Shown: piece after piece, positions 26,554 to 36,383 of the stretch
How the letters are laid out: each line of letters starts with the position of its first letter
Position numbering within the stretch: the stretch's first letter is position 1
Assembly: GCA_025935995.1 (NCBI GenBank)
Contig: JAICUF010000015.1
Location: forward strand, 1 to 36,910
Direction: 5' to 3'
DNA length: 36,910 nt
From: Gemmatimonadales bacterium
GTDB taxonomy: Bacteria; Gemmatimonadota; Gemmatimonadetes; Gemmatimonadales; GWC2-71-9
Translations under genes and position numbers: made by a program
Notes under the pieces: model-generated
What the model saw: the letters and a program-made list of their open reading frames with translations, nothing else
Told to the model about the DNA's origin: nothing
The model's database searches: none

Positions 26554-27063
26554 ATGTCACGACGCGCCGAAGCACTCGCCCAGCGGCTGGAACAGGGCGC
26601 CAGCGATCTCACCGCCCTGGCCGCCTCGCTCACCGACGACGAATGGGAGCTGCGGCTGCCCGGGGACGGGCGGACCGCCGGCGTCGTCGTCCACCACGTC
26701 GCCTCGATGTACCCGCTCGAGATCCAGCTCGCTCAGGGCCTCGCCGAGGGTCAACCCATCGCCGGGGTGAGCTGGGATGCGGTGCACGAGATCAACGCGA
26801 CCCACGCCCGCGAGTACGCCGACGTCACCCGCGAGGCGGCGATCGAGCTCGTGCGGCGGAACAGCGCGGCCGCGGCGACCGCGATCCGCGGGCTCAGCGA
26901 CGCGCAGCTCGATCAGGCGGCTCCGATCTCGCTCTACTCCGACACGACGCTTACCTGTCAGTTCTTCCTGGAGGATCACGCCGTGCGGCACAGCTATCAT
27001 CACGCGGCGGCGATCCGGCGGGCGGTGGCGGGAGCGCGCGCGCCGGAGGGCGCCGCGGCCTGA
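26554..27063 (+). CDS. DinB superfamily protein
   Basis: MSRRAEALAQRLEQGASDLTALAASLTDDEWELRLPGDGRTAGVVVHHVASMYPLEI...EDHAVRHSYHHAAAIRRA. Confidence 0.8.
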   Translation: MSRRAEALAQRLEQGASDLTALAASLTDDEWELRLPGDGRTAGVVVHHVASMYPLEIQLAQGLAEGQPIAGVSWDAVHEINATHAREYADVTREAAIELVRRNSAAAATAIRGLSDAQLDQAAPISLYSDTTLTCQFFLEDHAVRHSYHHAAAIRRAVAGARAPEGAAA

Positions 27064-27092
27064 CGCGGGGGCCGGGCGGCTCGGCCGTGTCG

Positions 27093-29834
27093 CTAGCGGC
27101 CGAGCAGGTTCTCCGTCCAGACGACGCGCGACTCGGCCGCCTGGCCGGGGACCTGGCGTGCGGCGAGGAAAATGAAGTGGCCGTCGGCGGTCGTCTCGTA
27201 CGACTGGTGAAAGCCGTCGGGACGGAAGCCGGTCGCGTCGAACAGGTGCTCGATCCGCTCCACCGCGAGCCCGCCTGCCGTCGTCACCCGCGCCGCGTTC
27301 ATGTGCTTGCTCGCATCCAGGAAGAACAGGGTCTTCCCGTCGCGGGACCAGCGCGGCTCCGAGCCCCCGTTCACGGAGATCGAGATCCGGGCCGACTGGG
27401 TGGCGGGGAACGGCCGCACGTAGACCTCGAGTGTCCCCGACTCGTTCGAGGCGTAGGCCAGCCACTTTCCGTCGGGGGACACCGACGGCGAGAGGTCGAG
27501 GAAAGGGCTCGTCACCAGCGGCACCGGCGCCGGCTCGCTCCCGCCACCCGCCGCGCCATCCAGCGGCACGCCGAGCAGGTCGCCGGCGCCGGGGCTGCCG
27601 GAGTCGGTCCGGAGGATGAGCAACTTGCCGTCGGCCGACCACTCGATCTCCTGCGGCTGGTAGGGAAGCCGCGCCAGCACCCGCTCGGCGCTGCTGCCGT
27701 CGGCGGCGCGGGCCATCACGATGCTCGTGCTGCCGGTGTCGCGGAGAAAGGCGACGGTGCGCCCGTCCGGCGACCACGAGGGTCGGCGGTCGCGCCCGCC
27801 GAAGCTCAGCCGGGTGACGGGGCCCTTGTCGAGCTGCTTGATCCAGATGTTGAGATCGCCGTTGGTGGTGCCGGTGCCGACCGCCATCCGGCGGCCGTCG
27901 GGGGAGAGGTCGAAGGAATTGATGGCGCCGAACCAGTCGGGATCGATCGGGTCGAATTTCCCGTCGGCGGAGACGCGCACGACGACGTTCTGGCCGATGT
28001 TGCCGCTGCCGCGGATGTAGACCACCGTCCCGAGCGGCGAGACCGCGAGGTGGGCAAAGCCCAGGCCGATCTGCACGCCGTCGAACACCGGCGTCCCCTG
28101 CCCCTTCACCTCGAGCTTCTCGAGATCGAAGGCGGCCACGAGCGCCGTGCCGTCGCGGCGCACGTACAGCATCCGGCCGTGGCCCAGGTACACCGCCTGC
28201 GCCGCGTCGGGAAGGAGCATCTTCTGCCGGCCGGTTTTCAGGTCGAGCACGCGGATGCCCATGGTCACACAGCCCGAGGTGCAGCCCTGGAAGAGGACGC
28301 CGCGCGAACCCGGCAGCGCCACCGGCATGCCGAGCCCGACACTGCTCAGCGTGCTGTCGCGAAGCGCGCGGGTGACCGGCCCGCCGCTCGCGGCGACGCG
28401 CCGGAGCTCGTCGATCTGGGGCGGCACGAAGACGATCGTCCCGTCGTCGAGCCAGGTCGCTCCGCCGAATCCCGACGCCGCCGCCGAGTCGGCCACGATG
28501 GAGACGAGGCCGCCGGCGGCGCCCACCTTCTTGAGCCGGCCGTCCGCCACGAAGACGATCCACTGTCCGTCGGGTGAGAAGGCAGGATTGGTCGCGCGCT
28601 CGGTGCCGGCCAGTGCGACCGGCTGGAGCGCGTCGCGCCGCTTGAGCCAGAGCCCGCCGCCCGGTCGCACGTCCCGGAAGGCCAGCGTGCTGCCGTCGGG
28701 GGAGAGTGCGAGGGAGGGCGCGGCGGTGCTCGGCGCCGTGCTGTCGCCGAGCAGGACGTAGTTGTTGGAGACGGCGGCGGCGGGCGCCGTCGGCCGGGTC
28801 AGTGCCCAGCCGGCGATGGCCGCCGCCGCGAGGGCGGCCACGCCGGCAGCGATCGCGGCGAGGCGCCATCGGCCGTCCCGCGCCGCGGCCGGTGCGACCC
28901 TCACGGTGGAGGTCGCCGTCATGCCGACCGGTGTAACCCAGGTTTCCCCCGCCCCGGTCCCCCGGCCGCCGGTGAATGCCTCGGCGAAGGCGGCGGCGGT
29001 GGGAAAGCGGTCGGCCGGCAGCTTCTCCAGGGCGGTGAGCACCGCGGCCTCCATCGCGGGGGGCACGTTCTTCCGCTGGAGGGTGATGCGCCGCGGCTCC
29101 TCGGTCAGCACGCGGGCGACGATCGCCTGCGCGCTGCTCCCGGTGAAGGGCGGCTCGCCGGTGAGCATCTCGTAGGTGATGCAGCCCAGGGCATACACGT
29201 CGCTCCGCGCCGTGATCTCCCGCTCGCCCATCGCCTGCTCGGGACTCATGTAGTGCGGCGTGCCGAGCGACAGGCCCGTTTCGGTGAGGCGGCTGCCGCT
29301 CGCCTTGCTCGCGGCGAGCGCGATGCCGAAGTCGGCCACCAGCGCCTGGCCCTCGTGGAGGAGAATGTTCTCGGGCTTGATGTCGCGGTGGATCACGCCG
29401 TGGCGATGGGCGTAGTCGAGTGCCGAGGCGACGGCGACGGCGATCCGCACGGCGTCGCCGATGGGAAGCTGCTTCTCGCGATTGAGCCGGTCGCGCAGCG
29501 TCTCGCCCGGCACGTAGGGCATGACGTAGAAGAGCCAGGGGCCGGCGTTGCCCGAGTCGTGGAGCGGGAGGATGTGCGGATGCTGGAGACGCGCGGTCGT
29601 CCGGATCTCGGTGAGGAACCGCTCGGCGCCGAGCATGGCGGCGAGCTCGGGGCGGAGTACCTTCACCGCGACGTCCCGCTCGTGGCGCAGGTCCTGGGCG
29701 AGGTAGACGGTCGCCATGCCCCCCTGCCCCAGCTCGCGCTGGAGGTGGTAGCGATCGGAGATGGCGGCGGCGAGGGTGTCGGGGAGCACGAGGGATGATA
29801 CGGGGAAAGGGCGGAGGGACGGAAGGGCGCACAT
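27093..29834 (-). CDS. Ser/Thr protein kinase with C-terminal TolB/PD40-like propeller
   Basis: RYHLQRELGQGGMATVYLAQDLRH, HRDIKPENILLHEGQALVADFGIAL, TM segment, then repeated FSPDGQWIVFVADG / SWSPDGRTVAFLRD blades. The GTG at 29789 (VLPDTLAAAISDRYHL) may be the true start. Confidence 0.92.
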   Translation of the reverse strand: MCALPSLRPFPVSSLVLPDTLAAAISDRYHLQRELGQGGMATVYLAQDLRHERDVAVKVLRPELAAMLGAERFLTEIRTTARLQHPHILPLHDSGNAGPWLFYVMPYVPGETLRDRLNREKQLPIGDAVRIAVAVASALDYAHRHGVIHRDIKPENILLHEGQALVADFGIALAASKASGSRLTETGLSLGTPHYMSPEQAMGEREITARSDVYALGCITYEMLTGEPPFTGSSAQAIVARVLTEEPRRITLQRKNVPPAMEAAVLTALEKLPADRFPTAAAFAEAFTGGRGTGAGETWVTPVGMTATSTVRVAPAAARDGRWRLAAIAAGVAALAAAAIAGWALTRPTAPAAAVSNNYVLLGDSTAPSTAAPSLALSPDGSTLAFRDVRPGGGLWLKRRDALQPVALAGTERATNPAFSPDGQWIVFVADGRLKKVGAAGGLVSIVADSAAASGFGGATWLDDGTIVFVPPQIDELRRVAASGGPVTRALRDSTLSSVGLGMPVALPGSRGVLFQGCTSGCVTMGIRVLDLKTGRQKMLLPDAAQAVYLGHGRMLYVRRDGTALVAAFDLEKLEVKGQGTPVFDGVQIGLGFAHLAVSPLGTVVYIRGSGNIGQNVVVRVSADGKFDPIDPDWFGAINSFDLSPDGRRMAVGTGTTNGDLNIWIKQLDKGPVTRLSFGGRDRRPSWSPDGRTVAFLRDTGSTSIVMARAADGSSAERVLARLPYQPQEIEWSADGKLLILRTDSGSPGAGDLLGVPLDGAAGGGSEPAPVPLVTSPFLDLSPSVSPDGKWLAYASNESGTLEVYVRPFPATQSARISISVNGGSEPRWSRDGKTLFFLDASKHMNAARVTTAGGLAVERIEHLFDATGFRPDGFHQSYETTADGHFIFLAARQVPGQAAESRVVWTENLLGR

Positions 29835-29923
29835 TTCGCCGCCGGGGGACGCCGGGAGGACGGGCGGGCCGCATCCTGGCTCCGCACGGTGACGGCAGTA
29901 TCCACTCTGTTCATGGAGGCTGC

Positions 29924-30286
29924 ATGCCGGACTCACGAATGCGAATCTCACGCCATCTGATGCTCGCCCTCACGACCATCCAGCTCGCCGGCTGCACCCA
30001 TTGGGGCCAGCCGCTCGCCAGCCTGCCGGAGCCGAACGGGGGCGCCGTGCGCGTCTGGCAGGGCCGAACGCCGACTGTGCTCGGGAGTGCGACCTTCACG
30101 CCCGACTCGCTGATCGGCACCCATGGGCCCGGGAAGACACGGCTCGCCTTCGCGCGGGGAGAGATCGACTCGCTCAACGTGAGGCGCACCAACGTCGTCG
30201 GCACCGTCATCCTGCTCGCCGTCGGCGTCGGTCTGGTGAAGCTCATCGCCTTCGCCATCGACTTCAGCTCGTACGCCAACAACTGA
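29924..30286 (+). CDS. small lipoprotein, unknown function
   Basis: MPDSRMRISRHLMLALTTIQLAGCTHWGQ (lipobox LAGC) with a C-terminal TM-like VVGTVILLAVGVGLVKLIAFAI. Confidence 0.6.
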   Translation: MPDSRMRISRHLMLALTTIQLAGCTHWGQPLASLPEPNGGAVRVWQGRTPTVLGSATFTPDSLIGTHGPGKTRLAFARGEIDSLNVRRTNVVGTVILLAVGVGLVKLIAFAIDFSSYANN

Positions 30287-31050
30287 AGGTGCCGCGGCAC
30301 CACCGTGCTCGCCGCACCGGCGGCGTCCGGGGATCCGAGCTCACCGGCGCCGTTGTCTCCCCAGCAGCAGGTGGCGCCGGCGGCCGTGATGCCGCACGCC
30401 GCGGTCCCCGCGCCGTAGGACAGCGACGTGAAGTGGACGCCACCGCGCACCGCCGATGCCGACCAGAGGGTGAAGCTGATATCCTGGCTCCAGCAGGCGG
30501 CGTTGCCGGCCGCGTCGAGCCCGCACAGGCCGCCGTGCCCCAGGGCAACGATCGGCGCCGGTGTCGTCACCACCGCAGCCGGCGTACTCCGATGCCACCG
30601 GCGTCGTTCCGCCGGGGCCGAGCGCGTCGTGCTGTCCCCCGCAGGCGCCGAGAAGGAGCGCACCGGAGCCGAGCAGCCGGCGCCAGCTCGCGAGCCGCTC
30701 ACGCTGATGGACGAGAAGGCGGGGCCGCCGACCGCGGGTGCGGTGAAGGTCGCCCGGCGGCCGCCCTCGAGCTGCCGACGGCCACCGCGACGGCACTGAA
30801 GCGTCGCTCGACCCGGATCGCCGCGGTGCCGCGCTGGTCGGCCACGAGCGCCGTGATCGTGGCGTCGCCGCTCGCCCGTCCGGCCACCAGGCCATCGGGG
30901 GAGACCGAAGCGATGTCCGGGGCGCTGCTCGACCAGAGCACGGTGAACTGCCGCGACGCGCCCGCCGGCAACGTGTCTACGCCGGGGGACACGATGAGCG
31001 TGCCGGCGGGCAGCGGCGCCCCTGAGATTCAGAGCGGCCGCCATGGCGGC
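30287..31050 (-). pseudogene. degenerate Big2 / RCC1-like lipoprotein remnants in three reading frames
   Basis: Minus-strand fragments: Big2-like DTLPAGASRQFTVLWSSSAPDIASVSPDGLVAGRASGDATITALVADQRGTAAIRVERRF; lipoprotein-signal-like RRLLGSGALLLGACGGQHDALGPGGTTPV; RCC1-like GHGGLCGLDAAGNAACWSQDISF...CGITAAGATCCWGDNGAGELG. They are not in one frame. Confidence 0.7.
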
Positions 31051-31076
31051 GTGGGGCCGGCCTCTCCTGCCCGCCG

Positions 31077-32486
31077 TCAGCTCGCCGGTTCCACCAGGAA
31101 CTGCTCGATCCGGCCGTCCGGCACGGTGAAGGTCGAAAGATTGACCCGCTTCCCGCTCGCGAACTCCACCGCGAATCCCCGGTAGGTCATCCCGCCCCGA
31201 TCGAACTTCGTCGTCTCCCGGAGCGAGGCGATCGCGCCGAAGGGTGCCAGGCTCGTCCGGTAGTCGGCGATCGCCTGCGGATCGAAGTAGAAGTTGCCGT
31301 TGGACGTGAAGCGCGAGCGGTCGACGCGGCCGTGCTGCAGCCCGTCGAGCACCTGGCGGGCCCATGCCTCGCCCGCGCTGTCGGCGGCCTGCGCCACCCC
31401 GGGCAGCATGAGCGCGCTGAGCTGGCGCGCGATCGCGCCGGCCGCGGGGCTCGCCTCCTGGTTGGTGAGCACCACGACCGCAATCTTGTCGTCCGGAAAG
31501 ACGTAGTTGGCGGCGACGAAGCCGCCCACTTCCCCGCCGTGCGACACCAGACGATGCCCGTTCACCGCACCCAGGGTGAAGCCGAGGCCGTAGTTGCTCG
31601 TCTTCCCATCCTTGAGCTTCGTCGGCTTCTCCATCTCGGCGTACGACGCGGGCGAGAGGAGCGTCTGGTTCATCACCGCGATGTCCCAGGTGAGGAGGTC
31701 GCTTACGGGCATCGCGAGCTCGCCATCGGCGAAGTACCAGCCCGGCGCTTCGGTGAGCGCCGGGCGCAGGGGGCCGAGCGCGTGGCGGAAATAGCCGGTG
31801 GGCTCGAGCAGGTCGTGCCGGGTGTCGAGGTCGATGGTGTGGCTCAGGCCGAGCGGCTGGAGGACGCGGGACGAGAGGAACTGCCAGAAGGGCTGCCCGC
31901 TCACCTTCTCGATCACGAGGCCGACGATGTTGTAGTTGGTGTTGCTGTACTGGTACTGGGTGCCGGGGTCGAAGTCGAGCGGCTTGGTCGCCCACTCGTG
32001 CACGATCTTCTGCGCCGTGGTCGCGTGGGTCCAGGCCGGAATGGTGTAGTCCTGCGGCGCGTAGTCCTCGTAGCCCGAGGTGTGGGACATCAGGTTCCGG
32101 AGCGTCACCTCGCTCGCGCGCGTGAGCTCGGGGAACCAGGTGGCGAGCGGCTGGTCGATGGAGAGCTTCCCCTCCTGCTGCAGCAGCATCACCGCGGCCA
32201 CGGTGAACTGCTTGCTGATCGAGCCCACGGCGTAGTGCATGTCGGGCCGGGCCGCCACCGGCGGCGAGAGCCGCGCGTGGCCGAAGGCCTGGACGTAGAC
32301 GATGCGCCCGTCGCGCACGATGCCCACCGACGCGCTCGGCACCTGGGTGGCGCGGATGACGTCGTTCACCGCCGCCGCCGCTCGCGCCGAGAGATCGGCC
32401 GGCAGCGAATCGATGGCCTGGGCGGCGGCGGCGGCGGAGACCAGCAGGGCGATCGAGGCGAGCAGGGCGAGACAGCGGAGACGCAT
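31077..32486 (-). CDS. serine hydrolase, beta-lactamase / class C-like family
   Basis: MRLRCLALLASIALLVSAAAAAQ (signal), SxxK motif in YAVGSISKQFTVAAVMLL, YxN-type motif YSNTNYNIVGLVIEKVSGQPF, and RLVSHGGEVGGF. Confidence 0.92.
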   Translation of the reverse strand: MRLRCLALLASIALLVSAAAAAQAIDSLPADLSARAAAAVNDVIRATQVPSASVGIVRDGRIVYVQAFGHARLSPPVAARPDMHYAVGSISKQFTVAAVMLLQQEGKLSIDQPLATWFPELTRASEVTLRNLMSHTSGYEDYAPQDYTIPAWTHATTAQKIVHEWATKPLDFDPGTQYQYSNTNYNIVGLVIEKVSGQPFWQFLSSRVLQPLGLSHTIDLDTRHDLLEPTGYFRHALGPLRPALTEAPGWYFADGELAMPVSDLLTWDIAVMNQTLLSPASYAEMEKPTKLKDGKTSNYGLGFTLGAVNGHRLVSHGGEVGGFVAANYVFPDDKIAVVVLTNQEASPAAGAIARQLSALMLPGVAQAADSAGEAWARQVLDGLQHGRVDRSRFTSNGNFYFDPQAIADYRTSLAPFGAIASLRETTKFDRGGMTYRGFAVEFASGKRVNLSTFTVPDGRIEQFLVEPAS

Positions 32487-32610
32487 CGGGAAGCTCCGGG
32501 CCGGTTGTGGGAACGCCTTCAATCTACGCCCGGAGTCGAGCGCCGCGAGCGGCAGCAGGAGCCGGCGCACCGGACGGGCGGGGCGGGCGGGCGCCACCTC
32601 CCGAGCACTG

Positions 32611-32715
32611 ACTCGGCTTGAATACGACTGTACTCGGCTTGAGTACGACCGTACTCGGCTTGAGTACGACCGTACTCGGCTTGAGTACGACCGTACTCGG
32701 CTTGAGTACGATCGT
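32611..32715. repeat. 21-bp tandem repeat array, 5 copies of ACTCGGCTTGAGTACGACCGT
   Basis: Contiguous copies at 32611, 32632, 32653, 32674 and 32695. The three central copies are identical and the outer ones carry substitutions. Each repeat junction carries a GAGTAC-N4-GTACTC inverted repeat. Confidence 0.95.
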
Positions 32716-32831
32716 TCACAGATTGCGGAACACCGCTCGGAGCAGCCCCCGACGCCCCTTCAGGGCCCCTGGCCGAGCGGCGGCTTCAGCCGTCGATCCG
32801 TCGATCAGCCGTCATCGGCCGGGAAGTCCCC

Positions 32832-33335
32832 TCACATCCCGAACGGCGGCTCGTCGGCGGTCGGACCGTAGACCGACGGCAGCGAAATCCCGTTCAATCG
32901 CAGATACACCGTGAGCTGGCCGCGATGATGGTAGGAGTGGTTGAGGAGGATGGTCCGGAGCACCGCGCCGCGCGGCATCGCGAAGAGGACCTTCTCGCCC
33001 CGCATCACCTTCCACGGAATGTCGAGATCGGCGTCGGGCATGGTGCCGAGCGTCGCGCGGGCATACTCCATTCCCTCGTCGAACGTCGCGAGCAGCGCGT
33101 CGATGCCGGCGGGCGGCACGGGCGGCGGCAGCGCCCCGGGATCGAAGCTCGGTTGGAGGGATGCGGAGATGATCCCGAGCGGAATCTGCGCCAGATGGTT
33201 GGCGAGCTGGCCCATGGACATGGACCGCTCGTGCGGCCGCCAGTCGAGGCGGTCCCCGGGGACGCGGGCGAGCACCCGGCGCGTGGCGGGTGCCTCCTGC
33301 TCCAGCTCCTGCAGCAGCTCGCGAACGGACGTCAT
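32832..33335 (-). CDS. DinB superfamily protein
   Basis: MTSVRELLQELEQEAPATRRVLARVPGDRLDWRPHERSMSMGQLANHLAQIP...LLNHSYHHRGQLTVYLRLNGISLPSVYGPTADEPPF. Confidence 0.92.
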   Translation of the reverse strand: MTSVRELLQELEQEAPATRRVLARVPGDRLDWRPHERSMSMGQLANHLAQIPLGIISASLQPSFDPGALPPPVPPAGIDALLATFDEGMEYARATLGTMPDADLDIPWKVMRGEKVLFAMPRGAVLRTILLNHSYHHRGQLTVYLRLNGISLPSVYGPTADEPPFGM

Positions 33336-33612
33336 TCGATCTCCTCGCTGGTCCCGGACGTTGGTCGACCGCTCGAATCTGCCACGTGCGTCTGTGGCGG
33401 GCAACGGCCGGCGGATGCGCCTGATCGGCCTCGTCGCAGCCATTTCTGGCCGGCAGGGCTCGCGTTCTGGACCGCCTGCCTGGTGCCGGCGCGGGCGGCG
33501 CGGGTGGATCCGGTCGTGACGCTGCGGGCAGCGTAGGCGCGGAGCGGCGCTCGCGCTTCCCGCAATCCGCGCGGCGGGATACCTTCCGCGTATCCCCACC
33601 GAAGAGTCACCG

Positions 33613-36258
33613 CTGTCCGACCCGCGAGCTGGACTCGAGGCAGGTCTCGCCGGCCACTACACGATCGAGCGCGAGCTCGGCCGCGGGGGCATGGCGACCG
33701 TGTACCTCGCGCACGACGTCCGCCATGACCGGCCCGTCGCCCTCAAGGTCCTGCACCCCGACCTCGCCCATTCGCTCGGCCCCGAGCGCTTCCAGCGCGA
33801 GATCCGCCTCCTCGCCCGGCTCCAGCATCCGCACATCCTCACCGTCCACGATTCGGGCGACGCCGCCGGCCAGCTCTGGTTTACCATGCCCTTCATCGAG
33901 GGCGAGAGCCTCCGCCAGCGGCTGAATCGCGAGAAGCAGCTGCCGGTGGACGAGGCGGTCCGGATCGCGCGCGAGGCGGCGCAGGCGCTCGAGTACGCGC
34001 ACCAGCACGGCGTCGTGCACCGCGACATCAAGCCCGAGAATCTCCTGCTCACGCAGGACGGCAACACGCTGGTCGCCGACTTCGGCATCGCGCGCACGCT
34101 CACCGCCGGCGCCGAGCGCCTCACCGAGACCGGCCTCGCCATCGGCACGCCGGCCTACATGAGCCCCGAGCAGGCGAGCGGCGAGCACGACGTCGGCCCC
34201 CGGACCGACATCTATTCCCTCGGCGCCGTGCTCTACGAGATGCTCGCGGGCGAGCCGCCCTTCACCGGCCCGACGCCGCAGGCCGTGATCGCCAAGCGCT
34301 TCAGCGGCGAGGCGCCGAGCGTCCACCGTACGCGCCCCACGATTCCCGACGCTCTCGATCACGCCGTCGGCCGCGCGCTCGCGCTCGTGCCCGCCGACCG
34401 CTTCGCCACCGCTGCCGACTTGGCCCGCGCCCTTGCTGCCGGCGCCGCGACGACCGTCTCGCCCGGCCTGCCCGTCCCGCCCGTCGCATCCGGCGGCGCA
34501 TCGCGCCGCCGGATGCCCGTCGCCCTCATCACCCTCCTGCTCGGCTTCGCCGTCGGCCTCGGTCTCCTCTTCGCCTGGCGGCGGGGCCACGGCGGCGAGA
34601 CCGCCTCCGGCCCCCGGCTCGTCGCGGTGCTCCCCTTCGAGAACGTGGGCGCGCCGGCCGACGACTACTTCGCCGACGGGATGACCGATGCCGTCCGCGG
34701 CAAGCTGACGTCGCTGCCCGGGCTGCAGGTCACGTCGTCGGCCAGCTCCGCGGAGTTCCGCCACAGCACCCGCGCTCCGCGCGAGATCGCGCGCGCGCTC
34801 GGCGTGAATTACCTGCTGGTCGGGAAGGTGCGCTGGGAGAAGCACCCGGACGGCACGAGTCGGGTGCAGGTGAGTCCCGAGCTGATCGACGCCGCCTCGG
34901 GCGCGTCCCGGTGGCAGCAGCCGTTCGACGCCAACCTCACCGACGTCTTCCAGGTGCAGGCGGACATCGCGGGGCGCGTGGCCGGCGCGCTCGACGTGGC
35001 CCTGGGCGACAGCGCGAAGCGCCAGCTCGCCGAACGGCCGACGGCCAGCCTCGCGGCGTACGACGCCTATCTCCGCGGCATGGAGACCGCGAACGGGGTT
35101 CGCGGCAACGATCCTCCGTCGCTCCGGGTGAGCGCCACGGCGCTGGAGCAGGCGGTGGCGCTCGATCCGGCCTTCGGTGACGCGTGGGCCCAGCTGAGCC
35201 GGACCTATGCGCTGCTCAACGTCAACGGGGCCCCCTCGCCCGAGCTGGGCCGGCGCGCGCGGATCGCCGCCGATCGGGCGATCGCGGTGGCGCCGGCCAG
35301 CGCGGCCGGCTACTTCAGTCTCGCCCGCTATTTCCAGCTGGTGAAGCGCGAGTCCGATTCGGCGCAGGCCGCGCTGCAAGCCGGCCTCCGGCTGAATCCG
35401 GCGGACCCCGAAGCCCTCTCGGCGTCGGCGACGCTGCTCCGGGCGCGCGGCCAGTGGGACTCCGCGGAGGTGCAGCTGCAGCGCGCCGCCGACCTGGATC
35501 CCCGCTCGGCGATCCGGTTGTCGCAGCTGGCGGACAATGAGATCCGCCTCCACCGTCTGCCGGAGGCGCGAGCCAGCGCCGAGCGCGCCATGCAGCTGGC
35601 ACCCGGCAACGTGCAGATCATCCAGACGCGCATCACGGTCGAGCTCGCGGCCGGCGACCTTCCGGCCGCGCAGGCGATCTACCGCCGCGCGGCCGCGGCG
35701 AGCGCGGCGAATGCGGCGGCACTGCCCGCGTACATGGCCGGCTGGAACGAGCTGTACTGGGTCCTCCCCGATGCCGACCAGCAGGTCGTGCTCCGGCTGG
35801 GTCCCTCCGCCTTCGACGACGATCGGCTGACGTGGGCGCTTTCGCTGGCGGAGATCGAGAGCCTGCGCGGCGACCAGGCCCGCATGCGTGTGTACGCCGA
35901 CTCGGCGCGCCTCGCCGCGCTGGACGAGCTCAAGTCGGCACCGGACGACGGCCAGCTGCACTGTCTCTACGGCGTCGTGCTCGCCTACCTCGGACGAAAG
36001 GCGGAGGCGATCGCCGAAGGCCAGCGCGGCGTCGCGCTCTGGCCCATCAGCCGGGACGCGGTGAACGGGCCCTACATGGCCCACCAGCTGGTGCGCATCT
36101 ATCTGCTGACGGGCGAGCGCGAGCGGGCGCTGGACGGGATCGAGGCCCTGCTCACGCCGCGCTACTACGTGACGCCCGGGCGGCTCCGGATCGATCCAAC
36201 GTTCGCCTCGCTCAAGGGCGACCCCCGGTTCGAGCGGCTGGCGAGCGGAGGGAATTAG
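33613..36258 (+). CDS. Ser/Thr protein kinase with TolB-like and TPR C-terminal regions
   Basis: LSDPRAGLEAGLAGHYTIERELGRGGMATVYLAHDVRHDRPVALKVL, HRDIKPENLLL, DFGIA, TM segment, VAVLPFENVGAPADDYFADGMTDAVRGKL, then TPR-like helices. A CTG start at 33613 is inferred; the listed ATG at 33691 is inside the glycine loop. Confidence 0.9.
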   Translation: MSDPRAGLEAGLAGHYTIERELGRGGMATVYLAHDVRHDRPVALKVLHPDLAHSLGPERFQREIRLLARLQHPHILTVHDSGDAAGQLWFTMPFIEGESLRQRLNREKQLPVDEAVRIAREAAQALEYAHQHGVVHRDIKPENLLLTQDGNTLVADFGIARTLTAGAERLTETGLAIGTPAYMSPEQASGEHDVGPRTDIYSLGAVLYEMLAGEPPFTGPTPQAVIAKRFSGEAPSVHRTRPTIPDALDHAVGRALALVPADRFATAADLARALAAGAATTVSPGLPVPPVASGGASRRRMPVALITLLLGFAVGLGLLFAWRRGHGGETASGPRLVAVLPFENVGAPADDYFADGMTDAVRGKLTSLPGLQVTSSASSAEFRHSTRAPREIARALGVNYLLVGKVRWEKHPDGTSRVQVSPELIDAASGASRWQQPFDANLTDVFQVQADIAGRVAGALDVALGDSAKRQLAERPTASLAAYDAYLRGMETANGVRGNDPPSLRVSATALEQAVALDPAFGDAWAQLSRTYALLNVNGAPSPELGRRARIAADRAIAVAPASAAGYFSLARYFQLVKRESDSAQAALQAGLRLNPADPEALSASATLLRARGQWDSAEVQLQRAADLDPRSAIRLSQLADNEIRLHRLPEARASAERAMQLAPGNVQIIQTRITVELAAGDLPAAQAIYRRAAAASAANAAALPAYMAGWNELYWVLPDADQQVVLRLGPSAFDDDRLTWALSLAEIESLRGDQARMRVYADSARLAALDELKSAPDDGQLHCLYGVVLAYLGRKAEAIAEGQRGVALWPISRDAVNGPYMAHQLVRIYLLTGERERALDGIEALLTPRYYVTPGRLRIDPTFASLKGDPRFERLASGGN

Positions 36259-36383
36259 CGGCTGCTGCCACTGCTCGTCGCCGCAGTCCACGGCGAGCGA
36301 AGCCGGCGCGGACGGCGCGGGGAGCTTCCCGTTCGGCCCGGCGCGGCCTATGTTGCAGCTGTCCCCCCACCAACGAGCCATCG

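Noticed and set aside
27060-27120. Hairpin CTCGGCC...GGCCGAG between convergent genes as a terminator
   Set aside because: No T-tract on either side, and one arm overlaps the kinase coding end; too weak to call.
32611-32715. CRISPR array
   Set aside because: Repeats are contiguous 21-mers with no spacers, and no cas genes were seen.
32618-32914. Repeat-containing ORF MNTTVLGLSTTVLGLSTT...
   Set aside because: It simply translates the 21-bp tandem DNA repeat (a multiple of 3) and continues into the antisense of the DinB gene.
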